This document shows positions 44,701 through 55,984 of a stretch of DNA of 64,000 nt, in pieces (the stretch's first letter is position 1; each line of letters begins with the position of its first letter). The position numbers and the translations under genes are program-made. The notes below the pieces were generated by a model that was not told the DNA's origin, did not search any database, and saw only the letters and a list, made by a program, of their open reading frames with translations. The stretch is from Galdieria partita (Eukaryota > Rhodophyta > Bangiophyceae > Galdieriales > Galdieriaceae): NCBI GenBank assembly GCA_025991245.1, contig BQMJ01000012.1, positions 186,001-250,000 of the forward strand, given 5' to 3'.

Positions 44701-46280
44701 TGTGGATCGAAATGTGATAAAATGTAATACGCTTGAAATTCTCCTTCATTGGGTGATGTTGACAAGCCTTTTGTTCTTCTCTCTCTGTACATTTCTCTCA
44801 ATGATATTAGACACTTGTCTAACTGTTCCATATTTTGACGACTTGAATAAACACTTGGGTCCTCTTCACAAAGTCTTTGTTCAGATAATATATGAAATCT
44901 TACTGTCTTTTCAATGATATCTATAGTCATTTCATTCCGAACACCTTGAAAGGTAAAGTCCTGACGAATCGAACGTGTACGATCTCTGACAAAATTGTGC
45001 ACTTCAGCAAACGAGCAATCGGTCCTATCTACAATATTTTCTATCAAATATTCCATAGTCTTCTCTAAAATGTGAGGTGGTCGAATCTCACTTGGTTTGG
45101 GTGCCTCTTGACAAGCAGCAGAACGTACATACTTCTTTACCGCCTTTGAATGATCTACTTTCGGGGGCTCTCCTTCCACTGTAGGTATAGTATAATCAAT
45201 CTCAAATATTGATAAATCTCTCTGAAGTTCACGACGACTCCGTTCTTCAGACGGACACATTTCCAAACAAGTTCCACTCAGATTTTGTGCAGCGGATAGT
45301 TGTTGTTTTTCACCAGCTGTTCTCCATCCAGTATCAACGATATGCTCTACTTCTCCTTCATCATCAGAAACAGTATTTTGAGTAAAACGTGACTCTCTTT
45401 TCATTTTGAGAACAAATTCATCGTCTGTTGCAATTCTGGTTTCCGTTAAAGACTCTTTGCTATATCCAAAAGGATTCCAATCTCTACTCTGTTCCAAGCT
45501 GCCACTAAGAAATGGGACGGCTGACTCAAAAGCTGGAAGGTCTTCAGTATCCATTTTACTACTTTCATCAACTTCTTCTTCGTTTCCAGACGTCTCTGCT
45601 GAAAAATATGGGTCACGATTACTAGAAGAATGTCTTCGACGATAATCTCTTGGAATAAAGTATCTCATTCGCAGTTTATATTCACCTTGTGGTGTGCCTG
45701 CTAGAAGTGCACTTTCTGCGTCGTCTTCTGTTGAAAATGAAACAATTGCCGAGCCTCTTTCTGGCTTTACTTGGACTTGCAACACCTTCCCTGGAACTAT
45801 TGTTTCAAAATATTGTCTGATAACTTCCTCTTGACAAAACTCTTGCGAACAACGAGAAAGCAATAGTTGAGCTGTTTTTCTTCGTTGTTCTACAGGATAT
45901 TCAAGCGGTTTTGACATAAAAGGAGTTGCTTGTCTAACATCGTTCCTACTCGAGAAGGGATCCTTGGGCTGTACAATAAACTGTGGCTTTTCTTCCAAAG
46001 TTTTTCTGGTTTCTAAAGGAAAGTTTAAAATGTTTTTCGGATTCTGGTAGTCGTTCTGGGGTTTATTTCCAAAAACTTGCGAGGAAGGTTGTGCTGAACG
46101 ATAACCCAAAAAAGATTGTCCCAAAGAGTAAGAAAAGTTAAACCCAAAACTGCAGCTTGGTTCAGAATCTGTATAATAAGCATTATTTTGAAGCCCTATA
46201 CTTGTAACGTTACCACTTTCTGTTTGTTCATACTGACCCCAAGTCAAGTTGGGTATCCAGTTTTGCATTCCTTTCCCCAA
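41765..46280 (-). CDS. SAC3: SAC3/GANP, TREX-2 mRNA export scaffold
   Basis: Scaffold of TREX-2, which couples transcription to mRNA export at the nuclear pore. Exon 1 is 44698-46280 and exon 2 is 41765-44633, with a 64-nt intron; 1483 residues. The splice joins SHFDPH to SVWAVCRELDV, restoring the SAC3 helical domain; an apparent Met at 44674 is intronic. Residues about 130-205 form an RRM-like fold (RGSAIVSFSTEDDAESALLAG). The SAC3/PCI-like core runs from GTCLEMCPSEER through DRTRSIRQDFTFQG, QAYYILSH and FALRIYQALRSTNYVGFF. A long middle region and a C-terminal GANP/MCM3AP-like region follow. RRM plus SAC3 plus a large C-terminus resembles animal GANP more than yeast Sac3. Confidence 0.85.
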
Positions 46281-46338
46281 TCAAAGTTGCTTTGAAAACC
46301 GAATTTATTTTCCAACTTGCAACAAAACACTCTTCTAT

Positions 46339-46855
46339 TTATCCTTTCTTCTTACTAACACCAACAGTTCTTCCACGACGACCAGTAGTCTTGGTATGTT
46401 GACCTCGCACACGAAGCCCCCACATATGTCTCAAACCACGATGGGCACGAATCTTTCTCAATCGGTCTAAGTCTTCTCTCAACTTAAAGTCTAAATTGTT
46501 GGAAATCAGCTGAGAATATTTTCCATCTCGCACGTCTTTTTGTCTATTGAGAAACCAGTCCGGTATTTTAAACTGTCGTGGGTTCTGAATAATGGTTACT
46601 ATGCGATCAATCTCTTCCGCCGTCAAATCTCCAGCACGTTTGCTAACATCAACTTCTGCTTTTTTTAATACCAAATTAGAGAAACGCCTACCCACACCTT
46701 TGATGGCCGTTAACGCATACATGACCTTCCGTTTGCCGTCAATGTTGGTATTCAGAATACGAAGAATGTGCTGAAACTCGGAACTTTGTAACAAAACAGA
46801 CTAGGCAAAGTGATCAACTGCTTTATCTCTTTCCCTTTCCAAACTAACTTACCAT
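46339..46855 (-). CDS. RPS18: 40S ribosomal protein uS13 (S18)
   Basis: Component of the small cytosolic subunit head. Exon 1 is just the ATG (46853-46855), followed by a 52-nt intron and exon 2 at 46339-46800, giving 154 residues that begin [20 protein letters not shown]. This matches eukaryotic S18 beginning MS..., and the internal Met that a single-exon reading would use is not conserved. Family motifs: [10 protein letters not shown]-like [45 protein letters not shown] and [18 protein letters not shown]. Normal length. It lies 58 bp from the SAC3 start on the same strand. Confidence 0.95.
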
Positions 46856-46942
46856 ACTGACTTTAGTACTATCAAGTCAATCGATTCCCCTTTCGTCGAC
46901 GTCTTCCACCAAAATCACAAATCGCACTCTCAGAAAGTTTTA
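46856..46942. promoter_or_regulatory. 87-bp divergent promoter: RPS18 / TPR protein
   Basis: Divergent start codons 87 bp apart. Both promoters must share this interval; no element recognised. Confidence 0.45.
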
Positions 46943-48141
46943 ATGTTTGTAGAAAGTCAATATCGATTTAGCAGAAATAGTTCACGTTGTTTTTGTACTT
47001 GGAACCGAAATAATAGCAGTTTTTCGGTTCATCGTTCACGTCTTAATATTCCTATTCGATACAAATACTCTGTGTTTCGTTCCAATTGGATAGCTTGTGG
47101 GAAACGTGGCCCCTTTCAATGTTCCAAAAGGCTGTTGAAAAACGTAGCTTTCTTACTCGCAGGCTCAGTAGTGGTATATTCTGGTTATATAAAATATTTT
47201 AATATTGGCTCGTGTTCGGAGATGAACGCTGATATTTCTCATATAAACTTTTTGTCTGATGAACGACAAGCACAAAGAGAGAAGAGTCTTGAAAATTCCA
47301 AAATTACTGGAAGTGGAGCCAAAATATTTGCTAGAGCAAAGAAACTTGCAGAGCTTAAAGATTTTTCATCATCAGAACAACTCTATCAACAATTAATACA
47401 AGAAGAACCTACTTTTGCTCCAGCATATAGCAATTTGGCCAATATTCAGGTAAAAACAATAGTTTTATAGTTATTGTTGCGAATTGTATACAAAACTTGT
47501 GTTTAGATTATCTTTGGAAGAAATTCGCAAGCTATCACCAACTATACTCGAGCATTAGAACTAGCTCCTTTATCGGATGATACATGGATTATTTATCTCA
47601 ATCGAGCAAACACTTGGATTGCTTTGGGAGATATTGACAAAGCAGCGGCAGATATCGAACAAGCAGCCCAACTTAAACCTAAAGATCCTTTGATTCTTTC
47701 AACTCGAGCTTTCTTACTTTCTTATGAAGGAAAATGGGATGCCGCATTTACTCAGTATCAAAGTGCTGTAGATAGTCGACCGAATGAAGTTCAGCCTTTT
47801 TGGTTCAACTATGGAATGCTATGGTTTGAGAAAGGTAAGATGAGTATTTTTTGCAGGATATTTCATTGAATCTAGTAAAAGGCAAACCGTTTGAAGCTCG
47901 CTCCATAATATATCGAGTAGCACAAAAGTATCCAAAACAATCAGATATTCATGTAGTACTTGCAGGAATAGAATTTTCTGGAGGAGATATTGAAGCAGCG
48001 GAATCACAGTGGAAATTGGTCGAATATCCGAAAAAGTACACCCCTGCTTTTATTGAAAAGGAAAAGAAGTGGCCTCCCAAAGTAAGACAAGCTGTGGAAT
48101 CGTTTATTGAGGAAGTCAAAGAGAATGACCTTTCCGAGTGA
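46943..48141 (+). CDS. TPR-repeat protein, membrane-anchored, probably organellar
   Basis: Exons 46943-47449, 47507-47834 and 47882-48141 with introns of 57 and 47 nt, 364 residues. About 70 basic, Ser/Asn/Phe-rich residues precede one membrane segment (NVAFLLAGSVVVYSGYI). Four or five TPR units follow, for example FAPAYSNLANIQ, WIIYLNRANTWIALGDIDKA, PLILSTRAFLLSYEGKWDAAF and HVVLAGIEFSGGDIEAAE. The layout resembles plant plastid TPR proteins facing lumen or stroma. The first Met and basic leader fit a transit peptide. Exact partner unknown. Confidence 0.78.
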
Positions 48142-49626
48142 AATATGTCAAAAAATTAGAGTTTAATATTTTGGTACGTCAAACGATGGTGTCATTAGTC
48201 ACTGAGAGAAAGAGAGAAATATATGCATATTTGCAAGATTGGATTTTTAAATAGCGAACTTTAACATAGAATTCATTGAGAGGTTATAGAATTGTTTGCC
48301 TAACTATAGTGTATCGTTTTCCTTGATATGTAAGAAGACTATTGAAAACAATGGTTTGTTGACCAGATAGGTAAAGGAAACAAGTTGTCGTTTCTCTTGG
48401 AAGGTTATATATTCAAAGATTCAAGCCTTTGTAAGATAAATTTTAGTTGGTTCTCTAGTGTAGTTTAGTAATAAAGTGTCTAGTAAGCAGTTAGGGATCT
48501 TTTCAGTCTGTTTTCTACGAACGAACTGGAACTTTAGACTTAATGCAACTTTGGAAGTAGAGAAATTCTATCTTTTTGGCGTCTATCTACAATAGAAGGA
48601 GACACTGAGGGGAAGAACTCCAGTTTTGTAGATTGCGTAGTATGTACAATTAGTGTATATGAACCGACAACTGAAATGTTAAGTTGCAAAGTAGAGAATA
48701 TTGGAACACGAAAGCGATTTTTCATTTGACATATTCGATGCAAGTTCAACATATACTGTTCAGATATATTTATACAATCTCAAAAAGAAGATAACGCTCA
48801 TACTACAAACTTAAATGGAAGATAATATTACCTAAAGAAATGCAAGGCTGTATTTGTTTCCGTGAAAAGTGTTGTTGAGCTTAGGCAGTTATATACCTTC
48901 AGTGATTAACGACTTCTGTGTAAGTTTCGATATGTTTTCGAGTTTTGCTGTAACCAGAGATTTACGTGGAAGTAGCAAAACATTCTCCTAGATAAGGTGA
49001 ATATGGGGAAGTTCCAAATGATCTATTTTAGCAGAGACTTTTCGTCAGTGTATTCTTAAAGACGTGTCTTCATTGTTTACTTTCCAAATGTGGTTTCTCC
49101 TTTGCTATCATATGTGAGGGTCTAAAATCGCTTGGAAGACGTTTTAGATATAGTCTTTAGGAGTAATTTCCTCTAAAAGTTCCACAACGGACTGTGGTAT
49201 AGTTGAAGACTTCAAGTTTCAGCACTACGTACTAAATGCAAGCACTTCCTGTTCTTACAAATTTTGTTTTTCTTTTGTTATGTTATATTCTTGACGTCTT
49301 TGGATGAATTATTCGTATATGATATCTTTTAGTGGCATCTTTCGAAACGAGGACGGCGTCAAACTATGCTCATCTTTATTGACTTCTTTAATGTTTGAGG
49401 TCTTCATGCATAGTATAACGTGCTTGCAATAATACTCTAGTGTTTCAAAATATCACAAAGTTGACTAAGAGATTGACTGTCTTGCAATGTGTCAGTGCAG
49501 GCATCGAAGGGATCTGTGAATCAAAGTCTGCTTCGTTACTAAAACACATAGTCTGCGATAAATTGAGTTCAACACTAATAAGCAAATTTACTAAAACGCT
49601 CAAATTTTTTCACTTGTGAAAATCAA
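48142..49626. other. Gene-poor stretch, nothing identified
   Basis: About 1.5 kb, start of the sparse right half. All frames carry frequent stops; the longest open frame is about 70 codons. No repeats, RNA genes or transposon ends recognised. Confidence 0.5.
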
Positions 49627-50892
49627 CTATAACATATCACTGCCACACCATTTAGTGTTTCTAATTACACTGCCCTTGTGTGATTCTAAATATGCTTCAA
49701 CAGTCGAGACATTAAGTCCATAGTCGAACTGTAACGTATTCAGCTGTGCTACCAAGTTCGAAACTTCAAAGATATAACTAACTTCGTCATGAAAATGTAC
49801 TCCCAGAAGCAACGTATCATCGAACTGAGCTATACCTGTAGGATATTCTACGCTCTTACGCGAAATACGAGAAGAACACAATGAAGGAAAAAGTTTCAAA
49901 GGTGAGCTGACTGAAAGAATTCTGAAGGGATAGACCTGTAGAACTACGACTATTCCTCGATAAAAGTACGAGTCCTCCTTTTCTGTCTCAACTTCTGATT
50001 TCGAGCTTCGCCTGCCTTCTTCAACCCAACGACCATGGCAAAAGCAAAAAAACTGATTCCTTCGCAACCATATACACGGAGTACCTCCCCTAAGTATCGT
50101 AGCCTCCGTCACAACATCTCCAGTCTCTTTATAGACAACTTCACAGTAAAAATAGTCAAGTCGCTTCTCACACTCCAACACAACGAGTGGGGAGAACGAA
50201 TATATAAGAAAGAGAATATCCTGCCAAACTAGTGGAGTCCAATTTTTTTCTACTTTCAGCAAATCAATTCCCGCAGTCTTTACTGGATATGACCTTAACT
50301 CCGAAACCGAAACGAAGGACATCTTTCTTTCTGAAATTCCAGTTTGGACAGAACAAATCAAATAGCGGTTATACTTCCATTCAAAACCTCTGCAGTCTTC
50401 AAAACCATTTTCTTCAAGGGAAATAAAAGAAGGCGGAAGGGCTCCAATAATATCAACTCCATTTAGTCGCCTTTCTCTCAGTTGCGACTTTGAAATAAAC
50501 GAAAAACCACCTTTGCTTCTTTGCTCGCACAAAGTTCTAAAATACACCTCACCATCTTGAAATATCGAAGGAGAGACAAGAAGACAACGGAACGGTTCTT
50601 GAATAAGAAATCTGCTAGCTAACTGGTCCACGAGAAACTTTGTAGAGTCTAGTACTTTCACATCGAAGGATAAACTCACTCTTCCTTCAAAACTGGTAAG
50701 AACCAATGGAACGCGTCTATTTAACCCAAAAGTCTTTATAGAATTTTTAATGTGGCTAGCAACCAAGCTTGCAAATAAGACTGTTGTTATAACAAAAGTA
50801 AGTCGCCTTCTAAACTGCTGACGCGTTGCATACTTTGTCGGCATGGGCAACCTTATAGAAAGAAAATTATGAACCGTTGAGACAGTTTTCAA
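49627..50892 (-). CDS. Type II membrane protein with GH130-like beta-propeller
   Basis: Single-exon, 421 residues. A basic N-terminus and one hydrophobic segment (about 31-46, LTFVITTVLFASLVASH) suggest a Golgi membrane anchor. The domain shows blocks typical of five-bladed GH130/GH43-like enzymes: VEKNWTPLVWQDILFLIYSF, SPLVVLEC, ILRGGTPCIWL, FFCFCHG, YPFRILSVSSPLKLFP and YPTGIAQFDDTLLLGVHFHD. GH130 enzymes phosphorolyse or hydrolyse beta-mannosides; eukaryotic homologues fused to membrane anchors are poorly studied. Whether the catalytic acid is kept cannot be judged by eye. Family assignment is tentative. Confidence 0.55.
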   Translation of the reverse strand: MKTVSTVHNFLSIRLPMPTKYATRQQFRRRLTFVITTVLFASLVASHIKNSIKTFGLNRRVPLVLTSFEGRVSLSFDVKVLDSTKFLVDQLASRFLIQEPFRCLLVSPSIFQDGEVYFRTLCEQRSKGGFSFISKSQLRERRLNGVDIIGALPPSFISLEENGFEDCRGFEWKYNRYLICSVQTGISERKMSFVSVSELRSYPVKTAGIDLLKVEKNWTPLVWQDILFLIYSFSPLVVLECEKRLDYFYCEVVYKETGDVVTEATILRGGTPCIWLRRNQFFCFCHGRWVEEGRRSSKSEVETEKEDSYFYRGIVVVLQVYPFRILSVSSPLKLFPSLCSSRISRKSVEYPTGIAQFDDTLLLGVHFHDEVSYIFEVSNLVAQLNTLQFDYGLNVSTVEAYLESHKGSVIRNTKWCGSDML

Positions 50893-51884
50893 TTCCCACA
50901 GGGATTGAAATGACGAACACAGGCAGAATAGGAATAGAAGAAAGTTTTCTCATTTTAGATTACACTTATGTGTCATAGTTGTTCTTTGCTTTACTTGATA
51001 AGATGGATTGATCCATAGTTAAAGATGCTCGAATCTCTCGAATAAACTTGCTTCAAAAGCGGCAGTCGAATACTTACTAAAACTTTCTCAAAAGAGAGGT
51101 CCTTAGCACAAGGGTCTCTATATTCCTTTCCTATCCAGCAGACTGACTTTTATGGTATCTCCAAATGACATTGTTTTGTTGTTGACTTCCTATAAAGAGA
51201 AGAACTTTCAAATTACCGAGTTTATCGTACTTGATTTCCTTTTGTACCCTCTAACTGGATCTGACTAGCAACAGCTATCGTTCTAGTCACATTTATTACA
51301 AGAGCACCGGTTTCATATGAGTCGGCAAGCATAGTTTGTCTAGTTATTTCAAGGCAACGGAAATCTAGGAACGTGAGAATTCGACAACGTTTCTATTAGA
51401 ATCACACACAACTCTAATTCGAGTGATTCAAAGTGTTTGACTTAAAAGGACCTTCTTGAGCTGATCTGGAAGTTACCTCTATGACCTTCTGAATGGCCAA
51501 CAGACACAAGATAAGCAAACCGATATACAGCTAAAATATGGGATAAGGAATGAGTATTGTTGACTAAAGACTTGATCCGATCCTTATGTAAAAAGAATAC
51601 GTAAAAAGTTTAACCGAAGCTCTGTAAAATGAAAGAAATGTCAATATCCATATTGATTATATTCCACAAGTTTGCATGAAGTATCCTCTTGTAATACAGT
51701 GCTTGAGCTTTGTTTTCAATCTAACAGAGCATTCAATTTTTTTAGACCGCTGTATTACTTGAAATTTCAGAGGACGCGTCATTTGACATTGAACATGTCA
51801 GCAGCATTGGAGTGAACTGGACACGTTGATGTAAACATTTGTTACAAAAAGAGATGAAATGATTAGAAAAATTTTTAATTTCGT
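50893..51884. other. Intergenic, nothing identified
   Basis: About 1 kb separating the divergent GH130-like and Hint genes. No open frame above about 72 codons. It must hold both promoters. Confidence 0.5.
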
Positions 51885-53105
51885 TTGCTAAAAATGAGTA
51901 ATCGAAGGATATTTTTGTCAATTTTGTTTTGCTTATCTTTGTACATTCTAACCGAAGCAAGTGTTCCCCTTGATAAGAAGGTCAGAACAAGCTACACGTC
52001 TCCAGAGTCTAGCTTGAAACAACATTATGGTATCGGATCTAAGAACTCCTCACTTACAAATCATCTCATTTCATTAAAGAGCAGTACTAGAAGTTTCTCC
52101 ATCACAGTGAGAGGTACTTATTATCTATTTTCTACTTCATGTAGTGGAAATAATAATATCAGTTTTTCGTTTGACTCAAGTACTTCTGGCATTTATGAAA
52201 AAATTAATGTCTACGAGTTCTTTTACATTTATTTGAATTACGAATTGCCTTCTGTAACAAAGGCAGTGACCTCATATCTATCAGGATACGGCAGTAACAT
52301 GAGCCTGAATGTTTGTTATAATGGCGACTGTCACCAATATCCTCTTAGCCACTGTATTGACATGAGTCGCATTATGGTAGATATTGGCGCTTCAGAAGGT
52401 AATGCTGAATATGGAAGTTTATCTCTTGATATAACTAGACCTTCTTCTCCTTCATCTCCTTCTCCAAGTCCTGCATCTACGTCATTCTCCTCAAGTGGTG
52501 TTCACTGTCTTTCTGAGGACTCAAAAGTTTACTCGAGTTCCTTTCAAGAACTGAATATCGGATCGATCAGAAGCAATGATTTCATATTGACTCTTGATGC
52601 CAAATCAAAGGCTATTCGATCAACTCGTGTAATTGGATGGTTGGACAAGAAAGATGATGTCCGTGTCACTTTTCTTGGTATAAAACACGAAATGGGATAT
52701 CTTAAAGTTTCACCTTATCATTTATTAATGCGTTTTGGAGCAAACAAAGTAGATGCTGTGTTTGCAAAGGATATCAGAATTGGTGATAATCTCTTGTTTC
52801 AAAATAATTCAGTAGCATCATATAGTCAAGTAACTGAAATAAGGAATGTTGTTCAAATGGGTGCTTTTGCTCCACTTACAATGGATGGGAACTTTTTAGC
52901 CAATGGCGTTTTGGTTTCCTGCTACGCTCATTTTGCATCTCATCGACTGGCTCATTTAGCATTTGCACCTTATCGTTGGTATTATTCAACGATAGGCCAT
53001 TTTACTGCATCTGAGCCACAGAATCATATTAGACTATTAAAGACTTTACTCCATTGGAGCAATCGCATTCATTTGTCAAGTGGAATAATTGGAGCCAAGG
53101 CATGA
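51885..53105 (+). CDS. Secreted Hint (Hedgehog/intein-type) domain protein
   Basis: Single-exon, 406 residues. A signal peptide (about 1-26) leads to a beta-rich Ser-rich extracellular domain (about 30-183), a Ser/Pro linker (186-204) and a Hint domain from C208. The Hint part shows CLSEDSKV at its start (nucleophilic Cys), LNIGSIRSNDFILTLD, VSPYHLLM with the block-B histidine H279, AKDIRIGDNLLF, GAFAPLTMDGNFLANGVLVSCYA and ASHRLAHLAFAPYRW. The last blocks are those of Hedgehog 'Hog' domains rather than inteins. Family knowledge predicts self-cleavage before C208 through a thioester. The Thr of the usual TxxH is Ser here. The N-terminal domain is not Hedgehog and is unrecognised, with NVCYNGDCH and SHCID cysteines. 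Confidence 0.82.
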   Translation: MLKMSNRRIFLSILFCLSLYILTEASVPLDKKVRTSYTSPESSLKQHYGIGSKNSSLTNHLISLKSSTRSFSITVRGTYYLFSTSCSGNNNISFSFDSSTSGIYEKINVYEFFYIYLNYELPSVTKAVTSYLSGYGSNMSLNVCYNGDCHQYPLSHCIDMSRIMVDIGASEGNAEYGSLSLDITRPSSPSSPSPSPASTSFSSSGVHCLSEDSKVYSSSFQELNIGSIRSNDFILTLDAKSKAIRSTRVIGWLDKKDDVRVTFLGIKHEMGYLKVSPYHLLMRFGANKVDAVFAKDIRIGDNLLFQNNSVASYSQVTEIRNVVQMGAFAPLTMDGNFLANGVLVSCYAHFASHRLAHLAFAPYRWYYSTIGHFTASEPQNHIRLLKTLLHWSNRIHLSSGIIGAKA

Positions 53106-54937
53106 TCAGTAGACTTTGGATTTCACATTCCTCTATGTTTGTTTTCGTGTGGAGTGCTGCTTTCTACGTGTCTTACTGAGTCAACAATGTTATCTCATGA
53201 ATTGTTCTTGTATTCTTTAATAAATTTCATTTGGTATTTATGTTCATACTATTATTTCAAGGTTAAGGTAGAGAGCTTCTCAGAACTCATAGAAGTTTCT
53301 CTTGTGGTAAATTTTAGTCTTTTGCATCCAACAAAAAGACGATCATTTGTTAGATCCAGAAGAGATGCATTAATGTATTATCTATGAAAGTATAATTAAA
53401 ACTAACGAGTTTCATGGATTTTCCAAAGGAAGAGAGGTACCTAAATGAATAGGAAATTCTAAAACAATCGGAATGACACTCTCGATCAAGATGTATGTTA
53501 CTCTATTATCTTTCAAAGTTTAGCAGATCCAAACTATGTGGAATTTACGTTATACAAAAGGATTCCCTGAAAGTTTTCGAGTTCTGTTTGAAGAGAAGAA
53601 AAGTGATATTTTACGAAGCGCTGAGAGCAGGATCATGTCAAGTTTTATAATCTATCCAAAGGGTGAGCATCAATGTATGTTTTGAATACTGAGTCCTCTT
53701 AAGTGGGCAAGTGTTTGGTAACATGTCTTACGAAGCAAAATTGATACGAGCTCTGGTGAATTCTGAGTGTTTGTCGTGATCCAACAAGTTTTAGATAGAT
53801 CGGATCACGCTGGATCAGATGATTCATTGCTTCGAAATAGAGTTACTCGGTTCATACTGAAATCGAAGAAGGGAGCTTTGGAAGGTTGTCGTCTTTAGTT
53901 TTAGATAGTTTGTAAATAATTTTTGTGGGTCGCATATTTCTTCAAACTAGAGATTTGTAAGTTATAAGCCAAATAACCATCCAGAAGGTTTACAGGATGT
54001 TCATTTATAAAGTGTGTCAGACTGAAGGATCTTCTAAGATGAAACTGTTGACGCAAAGGTCATCCTCTAAACTGACTGAAAAGTATTTTGACTGAGCTTT
54101 GCTTAGAAGGACATGCTCTATTTCTCAACGAGTCCGAATAGCTCAGTAACATATACAAATTCCCACACTTGGCTATATTCCTGTTTTATACATGGATTGA
54201 ACAAGGGAAATAATATGGTTCACGTTTTCTAACACGTTGTTTTGCAAATTAGTTTATCTCTTCAGTTGAACGAGTTCTGCTATGTAGCATTTGTCACGTT
54301 GCCTTGTTTCCTTGGCAGCCTGAGGAAAAGTTTTCTGGAGTTTACGGGAACAATCAAATGGCTTTCACTTGCTACAAATGTTATTTCGACGTTACCAAAA
54401 AACCAAAAGAAGTCGAGTTGTCACTTTGAAATTTACAACTTGTAGTAGTTGCCTTGTGGATAAGTTTTGTCTGTAGGAGAATGTGTAATCCTATGTTCTA
54501 TGAAATAGATTTATATTGTTCAGCTCCTCAAGGCGATCCAGAAGAACTCTTCCTTGCCCTTCTTTTTTATAGTATATGTAACCTTTCCATTCTAGAGCAT
54601 AAGAAGAAAGAAATTTTCAAAACAAAACTGTCATAAGGATACATGGGTTAGAAGCTATAGAGTTTTATATATAGAGCAAATAGGTACATGTTTTTTCTTA
54701 GAGTCTACATTTCAACATGAAACACGTTCAATCATAGATTAAGAATATAAATAACAAAGAAGTTTGTCAATGTAGAAATAGTTTTGAAAGAGGTAAAACT
54801 GTTTTCACCGATCTTTGACAATGTTAGTGTTGATAATATTTTCTTCTGTTATTGCTGCAACGAATAGGGACCGATTTTCAATCGCGTTGGACGTCACATA
54901 GTAGTCCACTATGTTGAGTGCTTTTTAAGGAAAGATA

Positions 54938-55511
54938 ATGTATGAAACTGCTTTGGTAGACCGAGAACAAGACGTCTATGTAGTAACTGGACTTTTATAA
55001 GAGTTGCAGGTTCTCAAGGAACCTGATTGTTCTTTTAAACCAGTCATCCCTTTTGCCCCACATCTCTTCGAAAGTAGAAGGACAAGATTTGTAGAAAGTT
55101 ATTTAGAACTCTTAAAGTGCATGGGTTGAAAGAGCACTAATAGGACCTGAGAACATAAGTGATTATGAAAAAGACAACAGGATATCCTTCCTGGACAGGT
55201 TAAAAGATTCAGACCTCTTGTACATTGACCTAAACCTCAAACTACCAGAACTTAAAGAGGGGAACTTGGAGTGGGCTGTTCAGTACCTTTTGTACAATTC
55301 AGCCTGCTTGAAATCGGGTCATCGATAACCGGACCCTGAAGAGTTTTAAAAAGTCTTTAAACTCAGAATTGATATGCTAATTGAGAAAATCCTTGCAGTC
55401 TTAAACATTCCTGCTGATCAATAATTTCGTGTTCTAGACGAAAACTACGATGAATTTAAAGTTTTCCCCTCAATCTACCGCTTACTAGAAGAAATCTGTA
55501 CATTTTACTAG
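54938..55511 (+). pseudogene. Decayed coding sequence of unknown family
   Basis: Across about 570 bp, successive reading frames give sensible protein (for example YETALVDREQDVYVVTGLL, KPVIPFAPHLFESRRTRFV, later LKDSDLLYIDLNLKLPEL and NLEWAVQYLLYN) but are interrupted several times and change frame. The composition is that of a globular cytosolic protein, not of membrane glycosyltransferases. I recognise no family. It may be an old gene copy or a remnant of a mobile element; the flanks give no hint. Confidence 0.35.
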
Positions 55512-55702
55512 ATCTACATCAGACATAGAGAGAACGACATTAGGTAGCTAGCAATGAGTGGAAAAGAATTGTGGATGAAATGTTAGAATTCGAAAAGATA
55601 TATATTCAATTTGAGCCAACATCTCATAGTTCGAATATTATTCAAGTTGCATAGAAGAACGAGAGAACAGAATTTGATTGTGGGTATTGTCTGTAAAGGA
55701 CG

Positions 55703-55984
55703 ATGGAGTTCAAATGGAATGAAATAATGGATGTACCTCGCAAGTTTTTGCAACCAGTTTATGATCAAGTGTTGACTATTCATCCTACATTGCATTTCAC
55801 GTTGGTCATCATAAGTAGGAAGCTAACGACTAGCGTAGCAACTGACTTGAATCATTCTAGTCATTGTTATTCCTGTGGCGATAGAGTAGCAGGAGTTTTC
55901 TTGATTCCTCATAATTGTGAATTGATTATTCTTTCTGAATCAGATGTAAAAACTTTATTGGTGAAGATATTTTGTCGAGTTTAA
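55703..55984 (+). CDS. Possible hypothetical ORF
   Basis: A 93-codon open frame downstream of the decayed stretch, with one possible zinc-binding pair (HCYSCG). It may be part of the same decayed gene. The overlapping 55972-56208 frame extends coding potential in another frame. No domain recognised. Confidence 0.2.
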   Translation: MEFKWNEIMDVPRKFLQPVYDQVLTIHPTLHFTLVIISRKLTTSVATDLNHSSHCYSCGDRVAGVFLIPHNCELIILSESDVKTLLVKIFCRV

